Shown here: in pieces, positions 5,888 to 13,667 of the stretch
Numbering within the stretch: position 1 is the stretch's first letter
Layout: the number at the start of each line of letters is the position of its first letter
NCBI GenBank assembly: GCA_009618475.1
Contig: WJOV01000151.1
Coordinates: forward strand, 1 to 17,030
Reading direction: 5' to 3'
DNA from: Methanosarcinales archaeon
Lineage (GTDB): Archaea; Halobacteriota; Syntropharchaeia; Alkanophagales; Methanospirareceae
Length of the DNA: 17,030 nt
Program-made: the position numbers and the translations under genes
Notes under the pieces: generated by a model
What the model was told of the DNA's origin: nothing
Databases searched by the model: none
Seen by the model: the letters and a program-made list of their open reading frames with translations, nothing else

Positions 5888-7156
5888 TCATGCACCCTGC
5901 TTCACGAGCTCATAAGCAACCTCACTCGCCTTCTCTTTTATCTCCTCCTCACGTTCTACCTTCCTTCCAGCCATTAAAATCCTTCCATCACATATTACCG
6001 TATCAACGCAACTACCATTCGCAGAATAGACAATATTTGAAGTCAAATTATGGTTCGGCACGAGTTCCACCCTATTCAAGTCCAGCAGGACAACGTCAGC
6101 CAGCCTTCCCGCTTCGATTACGCCTGAATTCAACCTGAACGTTTTTGCTGCGTTACGTGTTGCAAGCTCAAAAGCTTCCGTTGCCGGCATGCTCGTCGGG
6201 TCGCCGGAAACTGCCTTATGAACCAGCGAAGCTATCTTCATCTCTTCAAACATATCAAGGTTGTTGTTAGAAGCACAGCCATCGGTTCCGAGTGCGATAT
6301 TTGAATACAAACCCGCCTTTTTCAGCTCCTCGTAAGGCATCCGCCCCGCGGCTAATTTCATATTCGACACCGGATTATGCACTATCTTCACGTCTTTCTT
6401 CTTCAACAATTCCAGTTCTTTACTGCTCAGATGAACGCAATGGCAGGCAATCGTCCTCGAACTTAAAAACGCGATACTGTCGAGATATTCCACTGGACGC
6501 AGCCCATACCGTTCTATGCACTCCTCTACCTCTCCCCTCATCTCCGATAAGTGAATATGAACCAGGAGGTCGTGTTTCTCCGCGAAATCCTTCGTCCAGC
6601 AGAGGCTTTCTTCCGAAACCGTGTAGATTGCATGCGGTCCAAGCGCAAAAATAATCCTTCCCGGCAGCTTTTTACTTTCCTCGTATAAACCTTCATTTCT
6701 CTTCATCTGTTCTCTTGCCCGCTCTTCGTCAAACCCATCAATAAAAACCGCAGATAACGCCGCCCTTATTCCAGATTCCGCAACCGCCCTCGTACTGCCT
6801 CTCCAATGCCAATACATATCGTTAAAAAAGATTGTGCCCGATTTTATCATCTCCAAACATGCTAATTTCGTCCCCCAGTAAACGTCCTCTTCGGTCATCC
6901 TCGCCTCTAACGGCCATATCTTAGTCGAAAGCCATTCCTGAAGCGGCACGTCATCTGCATATCCACGTAGTAAAGTCATTGCCGCATGTGTATGCGCATT
7001 GAAAAGACCTGGAATTGCTGCCTTTCCTTTTCCATCAATCACAAATTCCGCTTCTTTACCACTACCGGCTTCGCTAATCTCTTCTATCAAATTCCCCGCA
7101 ATGTAGATATTCCGCTCTTTTCCTTCCACCAGCACGTTCTTTATCCGTATTGACAT
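5888..7156 (-). CDS. dadD: 5'-deoxyadenosine/S-adenosylhomocysteine deaminase-type amidohydrolase (MtaD/DadD family)
   Basis: This is a full-length amidohydrolase of 422 residues. It shows the metal-binding HTH (His55, His57), HIHLSE with His202 and Glu205, ACHCVHLS with His239, and LGTDG with Asp292, all in the order and spacing of the SAH/MTA/5'-deoxyadenosine deaminases. In methanogens the DadD enzyme deaminates 5'-deoxyadenosine, S-adenosylhomocysteine and methylthioadenosine. This helps to recycle by-products of radical SAM and methyl-transfer reactions. The beta-sandwich halves flank the barrel at about 1-50 and 370-422. It lies 55 bp downstream of hemL on the same strand and may be co-transcribed, although no strong Shine-Dalgarno sequence precedes the ATG. 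The family assignment is firm. Exact substrate preference cannot be read from the sequence. Confidence 0.88.
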   Translation of the reverse strand: MSIRIKNVLVEGKERNIYIAGNLIEEISEAGSGKEAEFVIDGKGKAAIPGLFNAHTHAAMTLLRGYADDVPLQEWLSTKIWPLEARMTEEDVYWGTKLACLEMIKSGTIFFNDMYWHWRGSTRAVAESGIRAALSAVFIDGFDEERAREQMKRNEGLYEESKKLPGRIIFALGPHAIYTVSEESLCWTKDFAEKHDLLVHIHLSEMRGEVEECIERYGLRPVEYLDSIAFLSSRTIACHCVHLSSKELELLKKKDVKIVHNPVSNMKLAAGRMPYEELKKAGLYSNIALGTDGCASNNNLDMFEEMKIASLVHKAVSGDPTSMPATEAFELATRNAAKTFRLNSGVIEAGRLADVVLLDLNRVELVPNHNLTSNIVYSANGSCVDTVICDGRILMAGRKVEREEEIKEKASEVAYELVKQGA

Positions 7157-7211
7157 ATTTATTGTTAGAGCTTTGAAATTTGAAATTAGGATTTCTCACT
7201 CCTTATTGAAC

Positions 7212-8477
7212 CTATCCCAGATTCTCCTTATACGCCTCTATCGTCCTTTCTATATCCGCATCGTTATGCGCAAAACTGACGAAATTCGTCTCAAACTGCG
7301 AAGGAGGTAAGAATATACCGGAGGAAAGCATTGTATGAAAAAATCGCAAATATTTGTTCTTATCGCAACTCAAAGCATCAGCATAGTTTCTCACCTCTTT
7401 TCCTCCGGCACTGAAAAACACCTTGAACATCGAGCCCACGCCAGAAACGCAACCCTCGACTCCGGAATCTGCTAATATCTCTCTTAAAGCAGTCCGCATC
7501 CTTTCACCAAGTTCGTTTATTCTTCCGGGCACTCCTTCTCGCTCTATTATTTCTATCGTTTTCAATCCCGCAGTAATGGAAACCGGATTGCCGCTAAAAG
7601 TCCCTGCCTGATATACCCCTCCGGAGGGCGCAACCAATTCCATAATCTCCTTTTTACCGCCGAACATACCAATAGGGAAACCGCCACCGACAATCTTACC
7701 TAAAATCGTTAAATCCGCATCCACGCCATAAAACTCCTGTGCACCGCCCAAAGCGAGCCGGAAACCGGTAATTACCTCGTCAAGAATAAGTAAAACGTCT
7801 TTCTCCTCCGTTATTTTCCTTACCTCGCTTAAATAGTTATCCCGGGGCGGTATCGGTCCCACGTTGCCCATCACCGGCTCGATTATAACCGCCGCAACCT
7901 CGCCCGAATTCTCCGTCAGCGTATCGGTAAGTGCCTCCGCATCATTAAACGGTATTTGAAGCGTGTTTTTCACTGAATCCTTTGGCACGCCTTTAGAGTC
8001 TGGAATGCCAAATGTAGTGGCTCCAGAACCGGCTTTCACTAAAACGCCGTCATGAGCGCCATGAAAACCACCTTCGATTTTTACTATCTTATCACGTTCC
8101 TTAAACCCTCTTGCAAGCCTTATCCCCGCCATCGTCGCCTCGCTTCCCGTATTAACAAACCTGACCATCTCAACGGACGGATAACTGTTTGTTATCTTCT
8201 TAGCAAGCTCTATTTCCTTTTCATGCGGTGTTCCGTATAACCATCCTTTTTCAAGCTGTTCTCTAACTGCAGCCCTCACCTCTTCGTTACCGTGCCCCAG
8301 AACAAGTGGTCCATACGCTAAGCAGTAGTCAATGTATTCTCTGCCGTCAACGTCGTATATCCGCGAGCCTTTCGCACTCTCTGTAAAGAACGGATACGGC
8401 TTATATGCACGCACTGGACTGCTAACGCCACCGGGCATGTATCTTGATGCGAGTTCAAAGAGTTTCTCGGAGTTCAT
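7212..8477 (-). CDS. hemL: Glutamate-1-semialdehyde 2,1-aminomutase
   Basis: This 421-residue fold-type I PLP enzyme begins with the family signature PGGVSSPVRAY. VNTGSEATMAGIRLARG is the cofactor-phosphate region, ILDEVITGFR holds Asp233 facing the pyridine nitrogen, and ILGKIVGGGFPIG holds the Schiff-base lysine Lys261. It converts glutamate-1-semialdehyde to 5-aminolevulinate in the C5 pathway, supplying uroporphyrinogen for haem, cobamide and coenzyme F430. Length and motifs are complete. An A/T-rich TATA-like element on the minus strand at about 8519-8530 is bracketed by a short inverted repeat and probably drives it. The deaminase gene downstream is likely in the same transcript. The other C5-pathway genes are not in the window. 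Confidence 0.95.
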   Translation of the reverse strand: MNSEKLFELASRYMPGGVSSPVRAYKPYPFFTESAKGSRIYDVDGREYIDYCLAYGPLVLGHGNEEVRAAVREQLEKGWLYGTPHEKEIELAKKITNSYPSVEMVRFVNTGSEATMAGIRLARGFKERDKIVKIEGGFHGAHDGVLVKAGSGATTFGIPDSKGVPKDSVKNTLQIPFNDAEALTDTLTENSGEVAAVIIEPVMGNVGPIPPRDNYLSEVRKITEEKDVLLILDEVITGFRLALGGAQEFYGVDADLTILGKIVGGGFPIGMFGGKKEIMELVAPSGGVYQAGTFSGNPVSITAGLKTIEIIEREGVPGRINELGERMRTALREILADSGVEGCVSGVGSMFKVFFSAGGKEVRNYADALSCDKNKYLRFFHTMLSSGIFLPPSQFETNFVSFAHNDADIERTIEAYKENLG

Positions 8478-8495
8478 TTTTCTACCGCGGTCAAC

Positions 8496-8537
8496 ATAGT
8501 GCTATGTTAAATATGTGGTTATATAAATATGCACTAT
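8496..8537 (-). promoter_or_regulatory. hemL promoter with inverted repeat around the TATA box
   Basis: ATAGTGC at 8496-8502 and its reverse complement GCACTAT at 8531-8537 flank an A/T-rich TATA-like stretch (about 8519-8530) upstream of the hemL ATG at 8477. The arrangement could be an operator that occludes TATA binding. An 8 bp palindrome ACCGCGGT lies between this region and the ATG at 8484-8491. Confidence 0.35.
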
Positions 8538-8562
8538 AACAAGTACCTTGACATTCAGATTA

Positions 8563-8731
8563 ACCGCGGAGTTCACGGAGAACGCAGAGGATGTATTTAG
8601 AGGTTTAGAAGTTTAGTCTAAATCGCTAACGAGCCAAGCCGCTGAACCGCTTAAAATTAGAGGTTTAGCTAACGAGTTGAACCGCTAATAAACTAAATCT
8701 CCAACTCAGCGTTCTCAGTGTTCTCAGCGGT
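8563..8731. repeat. Non-coding element with imperfect terminal inverted repeats
   Basis: The left arm 8563-8589 and the reverse complement of 8705-8731 match at 22 of 27 positions. Both are built from repeated ACNGNGAGAACGCNGAG-like units. The 115 bp interior has internal repeats (AGAGGTTTAG at 8599 and 8659; CTAACGAG; GAACCGCT). No coding frame is apparent. It fills the gap between hemL and the cysteate synthase operon end. It resembles the short dispersed inverted-repeat or MITE-like elements scattered in archaeal intergenic DNA. Mobility is not shown, and no clear target duplication was seen. Confidence 0.6.
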
Positions 8732-8749
8732 AAACGAGTAAAAATTTAT

Positions 8750-10054
8750 TTATAAGCCACTAACTAACCTAACGAACTCCATCAACTCTCTTTCAATGTC
8801 ATCTACCGGTAATTGAGCCGAAGATTTTATTTCCACCCTCTCCTCTATTTCATACATTTTATAATCCCCCCTCAATCTTTTGTAGCCTCCACCTGTGATA
8901 TTCAACAAAATCTTATCCTCTTTTTTAACGAAGCCTTCATCAACGGCTTTAATCAAAGATGCAACCGCTACTGATGCCGCATGGTCCAAATCTATCCCTT
9001 CTTCGCTCTCGAATAACTTTTCCGCTATCCTGCACTCTTCGTTGGTTATCCCGTATATCCTCCCTTTTGAGTTCCCAAGCATGTCATATACGCCTCCTTT
9101 GATGGAATAAGGAGGATTTCTTGTTGAAAGCACGTCTGCATACATCTTCTTTATTGCCTCTTCGGCATTTCTCATATCCTTATCTGCGATTATCTCTGCT
9201 CTGCCATTTTGCCATGCGCTGAACATGGGCGCAAAAGGAAGATTCTGCGAAATAACAATCTTCGGCATTTTCCAGCCGAATCTGCCATCTTCAATTAGCC
9301 GTATAAAAGTTTCCCATGCGGCAATCGCTCCTGTGCCACTGCCAACTGCTTGGAAATAATAATCTGGCAGAACATTCATAAAAAATGCCGCTTCAAGCTC
9401 CACCACGCCCATTCCATCCCTTCTTGCCACATTTCTTGCCCCTCCTTCTTCTATTAATTCTAACCCCTCTATTTTCACTATCTCCTTGCTTATCGCAATT
9501 GCATCCGAATAATCGCCATCTACGGAGATTAAGAAAATACTGTCGTGGTTTTCCGTAGTTGTCCACATCCGGTGAATACAACTTTTCGGCACAATCGCTA
9601 CTACTGGCATCCTCGTCATGGACGAAACTTCAGCGAATGCTCTTGACGTATTCCCGGCAGAAGGCACCACTAGAATCTTCCTGCTACTCGTGCGCTCTTT
9701 TGCTCGCAGAAAAGTAGGTGCCGCTTCCAACTCCTTGAACGTGCAGGTTTTCATGAACACACCTTTCTCCGACCAGTAACCACTGAAACTGATATACAAA
9801 TTTTTTAACCCCAGTTTCTTTCCAAAATCATCGCTTTTGTATGTAACCGGACTTGCGTTTATAGGCAAAGCCTCTTCTACTGGCAGCCAGTCTATGTAGT
9901 TGAACATCCCTTTTCCAGAAAGTTTCCTTATCCTCTTTGTCTTATACACGGTTCTTAACAATGAATCATGACCCTCAGGGCATGTATTCGTGTATCTGTC
10001 CTGAATCGTTTTCCCGCATTCTAAACATCTCAAGTGATACTTTACGTTTTGCAT
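8750..10054 (-). CDS. Cysteate synthase (threonine-synthase-like PLP enzyme)
   Basis: This fold-type II PLP enzyme converts phosphoserine and sulfite to cysteate, the first step of coenzyme M synthesis in Methanosarcinales and Methanomicrobiales. Starting at the ATG 10054 it has 434 residues. It opens YHLRCLECG and CPEGHDSLLR, a zinc-ribbon-like N-terminus shared with threonine synthases. FIDWLPVEEALPI, CTFKELEA (PLP lysine about 107), SAGNTSRAFAE, GGARNVARRDGMG and QAVGSGTG follow. The phrases around these motifs are those of cysteate synthase, not of classical threonine synthase. An upstream ATG at 10108 is possible but would overlap the preceding gene by 41 bp and add a low-complexity leader. 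The start used here lies 13 bp after the upstream stop. It is the last gene of a three-gene minus-strand operon. Confidence 0.85.
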   Translation of the reverse strand: MQNVKYHLRCLECGKTIQDRYTNTCPEGHDSLLRTVYKTKRIRKLSGKGMFNYIDWLPVEEALPINASPVTYKSDDFGKKLGLKNLYISFSGYWSEKGVFMKTCTFKELEAAPTFLRAKERTSSRKILVVPSAGNTSRAFAEVSSMTRMPVVAIVPKSCIHRMWTTTENHDSIFLISVDGDYSDAIAISKEIVKIEGLELIEEGGARNVARRDGMGVVELEAAFFMNVLPDYYFQAVGSGTGAIAAWETFIRLIEDGRFGWKMPKIVISQNLPFAPMFSAWQNGRAEIIADKDMRNAEEAIKKMYADVLSTRNPPYSIKGGVYDMLGNSKGRIYGITNEECRIAEKLFESEEGIDLDHAASVAVASLIKAVDEGFVKKEDKILLNITGGGYKRLRGDYKMYEIEERVEIKSSAQLPVDDIERELMEFVRLVSGL

Positions 10055-10067
10055 TTTACACTTTGCA

Positions 10068-11330
10068 TTATAGCCGACCTGCAAATTCCGAAAGTGTGAA
10101 ATCGCCATCTAAAATCTTTCTCTTCAGCATCTCCGCCAGTTTTACTGCCCTTTTTCTGTCCGACTGCCGCAGCGTTACCGGAATCTGTCTTCCTGAAATA
10201 GTAACGACACCGAGATTACAGTAAAAAGCGCCTCCTTCACAGAAACGGACACAGGCGCCGCAGTTGCAGCATAAATCCTCCTTCACTTCTTTACCCAGAA
10301 CGTCGAATGCGTCCGTAGGGCAAATGCTTGCAACCTGGCACTCCTCTTCGCATTCGCTGCATTTCGACCTGTCAAACCTCACCGAAAGGTCACTGTCACG
10401 CCAGACATCAGCATAAGTTATTTCACCCACCGGCAGCCTGTTATTAACGTCCAGAACACCCAGCTTTATCTCCTCATCCAATCTCTTTGCATTTTCCAAT
10501 ATCCGCTCGTTCAATATAGGAATAGGCACTGCCCACGAATTCCATACCTCGGGTCCGGCAGAAGTACGAAATCCGCCTAAATACTCAGGTAGCATCCCGT
10601 GCATGTCTGCAATCCCCATCAAATTCGGTTTTTCCGACGAACTTCTCGTTCCTTCTCCGATGACAAACCCCTCTGCACCATTCATCAAGATTTTCGTGCC
10701 CACGCCGATTGTATCCATACCAGGGTCCTTTTCCAACGGGTTCAACTCTCCACAGCCAGAGAAAGTCAGTTCCTTGAAAGCGCCTTCAAACTCGCTCACT
10801 GAAAATATCGATGCTACTTTGTTCTCACGTGGATTTACAAATGCAAAGTAGTTCTTAAACGCATTTCTCGTGCCACAGAGTCTCGCAAAAGGTATTTCCT
10901 CAAGATTCGTTGCTGTTTCTATCCTTCTACCTTCAACAGTCTCAACCACGACTTCTATCTCTTCATGCGCAACCATATCCCTGAAAAGATGCCCCCCACC
11001 ATATTTTTCGTCCCTACGTGCCGTGCCATACACGATAGCGTCAATGATGCCAAGCCGCTCGTTAGGGCAAGGACCTGCGAATGCCGGCACACCGTTCAAG
11101 AACACCTTCGATGCACGTTCAAACTCTTCTCGCTCGGCGACTTTAAAAGAAAGAACTGCAAACGTCCCGCTCTTCAAGCCACAGGTAGCAGAAGTAACGA
11201 CGTCCACATCTTCAAATCCCACGTCCTCTCCTCTTCGCACGCTATTACAAAGTTCGTCAGCAGTCATCACCACTGCCTCTCCCCGTTCTACTTTTTCCTT
11301 TATCCCGGCTAACGTCCTTCTTTTCTCCAT
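10068..11330 (-). CDS. DUF39 (HcyBio) sulfur-transfer protein fused to a ferredoxin domain
   Basis: This protein has 420 residues. Residues 1-315 are the DUF39 domain, with TSATCGLKSG (Cys50), FAGPCPNER, GGGHLFRDMVA, SGCGELNP (Cys193) and VIGEGTRSSSEKPNL. DUF39 proteins make homocysteine from aspartate semialdehyde by persulfide chemistry. A relative has been proposed to turn sulfoacetaldehyde into coenzyme M (ComF). Residues about 320-370 are ferredoxin-like: Cys354, 357, 360 and 364 form a regular 4Fe-4S motif, whereas the first set (Cys324, 327, 331, 337) has unusual spacing. No CBS domains are present. The ATG is one base after the stop of the HdrCB-like gene, and cysteate synthase follows. 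This context favours the coenzyme M step over homocysteine formation. The role is inferred. Confidence 0.8.
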   Translation of the reverse strand: MEKRRTLAGIKEKVERGEAVVMTADELCNSVRRGEDVGFEDVDVVTSATCGLKSGTFAVLSFKVAEREEFERASKVFLNGVPAFAGPCPNERLGIIDAIVYGTARRDEKYGGGHLFRDMVAHEEIEVVVETVEGRRIETATNLEEIPFARLCGTRNAFKNYFAFVNPRENKVASIFSVSEFEGAFKELTFSGCGELNPLEKDPGMDTIGVGTKILMNGAEGFVIGEGTRSSSEKPNLMGIADMHGMLPEYLGGFRTSAGPEVWNSWAVPIPILNERILENAKRLDEEIKLGVLDVNNRLPVGEITYADVWRDSDLSVRFDRSKCSECEEECQVASICPTDAFDVLGKEVKEDLCCNCGACVRFCEGGAFYCNLGVVTISGRQIPVTLRQSDRKRAVKLAEMLKRKILDGDFTLSEFAGRL

Positions 11331-11331
11331 T

Positions 11332-12900
11332 TTATAGAATATCCACTTCTTCTAAGATAGGCTCGAGAGGAACCGAATGCGATTGCACACCCACTACTTT
11401 ATATGCATCCGCGTCCATTGCCAGGGCGATAAGCTGGGCATAGTTTATAATAGGCACTCCAATTTCCACACCGCTTTCTTTCTCAATGAGTTCTTGATTT
11501 CTATCTAATGTTATCTGACACCCCGGACAAGCCACGAGAACAATATCTGCTCCTGCTTCTTTCGCTGATAAAAGTTTTCTTTGGGCAATTTCCCTCGTAA
11601 GGTGCCTTCGTTCTTGTTCTATCGTATGACCAAAGCCCATCCCACAGCATAAACTCTTTTCCGCGTAATCAACAGACTCTGCTCCGGTAACCGAAACGAG
11701 TTCATCCAATAAATTTGGCACTGCTGATTTTCTGAACATCTTTGTATAATGACAGCCATTGTGCGTGGCAACTCTTAGACCGTCAAGTCTATGCTTTATT
11801 TTATCTTTTATCCTCTCTCTTTGTGCCCATAGTATTTCTGAGACGTGGGCTATATTGACCTCACCTTTGAATTTCCTGTTCACTCCGCTCAATACTTCTT
11901 CATTTACCTGCCTCCCTATCCCACTCTTCAAAATCCCCACTGATTCCATAAGCACACCGTAACTTGTTTGGCAGACCGGTGCTATATTCGGATACCCTGC
12001 TTCTTCCGCCAAAGCGAAATTCCTTGCATTTACAGCAAGCATTGTGGAAAAAGGTATTTTATCACTGTAATAAGCAAAGCCAGTACATGTTGAATGTCTG
12101 GAATCGTCTATATAGTCTATATTTAGTTTGTCAAATATATATTTTATACTTGTAGTAATTCCAGGATAGTGTGCATCTGCCTGACAACTGTGGAACAGAT
12201 AGATTTTATTCTCCGGAATCCTTTTCTTTACTTCCTCGATTTCTCCTTCTTTTCTAAATTCTTTATTTTCTGTTCTACCTACAATTTCCCTTATTTCATC
12301 AAGAGAATTTTTGGGTATTTCTCGAAAAAGCCCTTCAAGTCCAAGCTCCGATCGGATCTTCTTCATATTATTTTGTATCTTTTCCCACGACGAGCCCCAT
12401 TCAGGAAACTTATCTGGAGAAAGAGTATCAACGGTTACACATAAACCGTTCCCGTAAAGTGATTTGTAGTGTAGTTCTTCTTCACATCTTTCACAATTTA
12501 TGTTTAACCCCCCGTTCTCTTTTAAAACCTTAACTATGTCCGCCACACAATTACCTTTTCTGCAAGCGTATTTACAGGCATGGCAAGAAAAGCATTTTTC
12601 TAAGGGATAATCCTCTATATCCCCCCCTGTGATAAGACACTCCACTAACCTTCTCGGATTGTATTTCTTATCTATTGAAGCGGCAGTGCATATCGAAGTA
12701 CACGCACCACATTGAATGCAAGAATAAAAATTAGAGACACGGGGGTCTGTAAGTAGCCAGCGTATCCAGAATTTCTTCAGATCTTCTTCCCGCAGCCCTT
12801 TTTCCGTAACGGCAATTTCCGCAATCTGGTGTTTTCCTGGCGGGTAATCCATGAGAACCTGCGTTATCCCCATTCCTTGTGATTTTATCTTTCCCTCCAT
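11332..12900 (-). CDS. HdrC-HdrB fusion (heterodisulfide reductase-like iron-sulfur protein)
   Basis: This protein has 522 residues. The HdrC-like part has two 4Fe-4S motifs, Cys61-64-67-71 and Cys103-106-109-113, in CIQCGACTSIC and CFSCHACKYAC. The HdrB-like part has two CCG-type domains. The second is complete (Cys383, Cys418-Cys419-Gly, Cys458-x2-Cys461). In the first, CCG is TCTG (Cys272) and the last CxxC is CQTS (Cys310), so it would bind no standard non-cubane cluster. No membrane segment or haem motif is present, so it is not membrane HdrDE. GAGGATG at 12906-12912 precedes the ATG. It is first in an operon with the DUF39-ferredoxin and cysteate synthase genes. I infer that it feeds electrons to persulfide reduction there. 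A general disulfide-reductase role is the alternative. Confidence 0.82.
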   Translation of the reverse strand: MEGKIKSQGMGITQVLMDYPPGKHQIAEIAVTEKGLREEDLKKFWIRWLLTDPRVSNFYSCIQCGACTSICTAASIDKKYNPRRLVECLITGGDIEDYPLEKCFSCHACKYACRKGNCVADIVKVLKENGGLNINCERCEEELHYKSLYGNGLCVTVDTLSPDKFPEWGSSWEKIQNNMKKIRSELGLEGLFREIPKNSLDEIREIVGRTENKEFRKEGEIEEVKKRIPENKIYLFHSCQADAHYPGITTSIKYIFDKLNIDYIDDSRHSTCTGFAYYSDKIPFSTMLAVNARNFALAEEAGYPNIAPVCQTSYGVLMESVGILKSGIGRQVNEEVLSGVNRKFKGEVNIAHVSEILWAQRERIKDKIKHRLDGLRVATHNGCHYTKMFRKSAVPNLLDELVSVTGAESVDYAEKSLCCGMGFGHTIEQERRHLTREIAQRKLLSAKEAGADIVLVACPGCQITLDRNQELIEKESGVEIGVPIINYAQLIALAMDADAYKVVGVQSHSVPLEPILEEVDIL

Positions 12901-12933
12901 TTTCTCATCCTCAAAATTCTATACAGATCCAGC

Positions 12934-12945
12934 ATTTTTTATACA
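12934..12945 (-). promoter_or_regulatory. TATA-like element of the HdrCB operon
   Basis: The minus strand reads GTATAAAAAATG about 35-45 bases upstream of the ATG at 12900, with the ribosome-binding site GAGGATG between. It lies in the divergent region shared with the HTH regulator gene, which is consistent with joint control. Confidence 0.4.
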
Positions 12946-13031
12946 TAGATGCTTTTTATCAATAAGCCAGTATTTAAATTTTACTATTTTGTGCAGCAAA
13001 TTGCCTAATTGTATAATGATAACACCGAAAG

Positions 13032-13040
13032 ATATAAATA
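13032..13040 (+). promoter_or_regulatory. TATA box of the HTH regulator, probably leaderless
   Basis: ATATAAATA preceded by the purine-rich GAAAG (BRE-like) lies about 25-33 bases before the ATG at 13065. This spacing puts transcription start at or next to the start codon. No Shine-Dalgarno sequence is seen. Confidence 0.5.
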
Positions 13041-13064
13041 AGAAAAGTATCTATACTATAAGAT

Positions 13065-13595
13065 ATGAGCATCGCTGACTACATGGTGACTGAAATCTTC
13101 GGGCATGATAAGGAACTCCCCGTCGTATTAACAAAGACAATCAAACAGAAACTCGGCGTTAGCATAGGGGAATTCAGTAAAAAATCGAGAATTCCTGCGA
13201 GCACGCTTTACAAAATCCTTTCCGGCGAGCGCGACCCGAACGTGTGCACCTTCAGAAGGATACTAAACACAATAAGGGTTATAGAAGGTGAATGTGCGAA
13301 AAATAAGAAGAAATTCATCGCTGTTATTGGCGTAAGAGGCGTTTTAGACGGGATAGAAAAAAAGACGATAAGCATTGGACCGGAGACCATTGACATCAAA
13401 GAATACGCGGTCACTACCATAGAGGAAGCGATAATAGCTGCGATACAATCGGAGAAAGATGGTGCATCCGCACTTGTGTGTGCGCCCATTGTCAGTCCAA
13501 CCGTTGAGAAGATAGTTAATATACCTGTTGCCACGATAAGACCAAAATCAAGTGTTGTTAGGGCTATTGAATTGGTGGCGAAGAAAACAAGTTAA
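13065..13595 (+). CDS. HTH-type transcriptional regulator with C-terminal sensor-like domain
   Basis: This protein has 176 residues. Residues about 25-72 form an XRE-like helix-turn-helix (KLGVSIGEFSKKSRIPASTL, then YKILSGERDPNVCTFRRI). Residues 83-176 form a separate alpha/beta domain (FIAVIGVRGVL, TIEEAIIAAIQSEKDGASAL, then VCAPIVSPTVEKIVNIPVATIRP). It resembles the ligand-sensing domain of PrpR_N-type or small archaeal regulators. That similarity is weak and the ligand unknown. The gene is transcribed away from the HdrCB-DUF39-cysteate synthase operon with 164 bp between the starts, a layout typical of a local regulator. I infer it controls that operon, for instance in response to sulfur or coenzyme M status. 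No transmembrane segment is present. Confidence 0.7.
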   Translation: MSIADYMVTEIFGHDKELPVVLTKTIKQKLGVSIGEFSKKSRIPASTLYKILSGERDPNVCTFRRILNTIRVIEGECAKNKKKFIAVIGVRGVLDGIEKKTISIGPETIDIKEYAVTTIEEAIIAAIQSEKDGASALVCAPIVSPTVEKIVNIPVATIRPKSSVVRAIELVAKKTS

Positions 13596-13651
13596 AATGA
13601 CTACATTAAAGTATAAATAAAGTCAAACCACAAATTAAGCTAAAAGAAGGT

Positions 13652-13657
13652 GAGGTG
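13652..13657 (+). promoter_or_regulatory. Shine-Dalgarno sequence deciding the rtcB start
   Basis: GAGGTG within GGTGAGGTG sits 10 bases before the ATG at 13668. A GTG at 13650 would also open the frame but lies in this ribosome-binding site itself, so the ATG is preferred. A TATA-like AGTATAAATAAAG lies upstream at about 13610-13622. Confidence 0.6.
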
Positions 13658-13667
13658 TTTTTCAGAG

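Noticed and set aside
8563..8731. A CRISPR array.
   Set aside because: The repeats are short, inverted and irregular with no uniform spacers, and no cas gene is in the window.
10055..10108. An N-terminal extension of cysteate synthase from the ATG at 10108.
   Set aside because: It overlaps the upstream gene and encodes a repetitive leader not seen in the family. The later ATG at 10054 fits the known N-terminus.
10870..11337. A 155-codon plus-strand open frame opposite the DUF39-ferredoxin gene.
   Set aside because: It is serine-rich with no family resemblance and mirrors the codon pattern of the real minus-strand gene.
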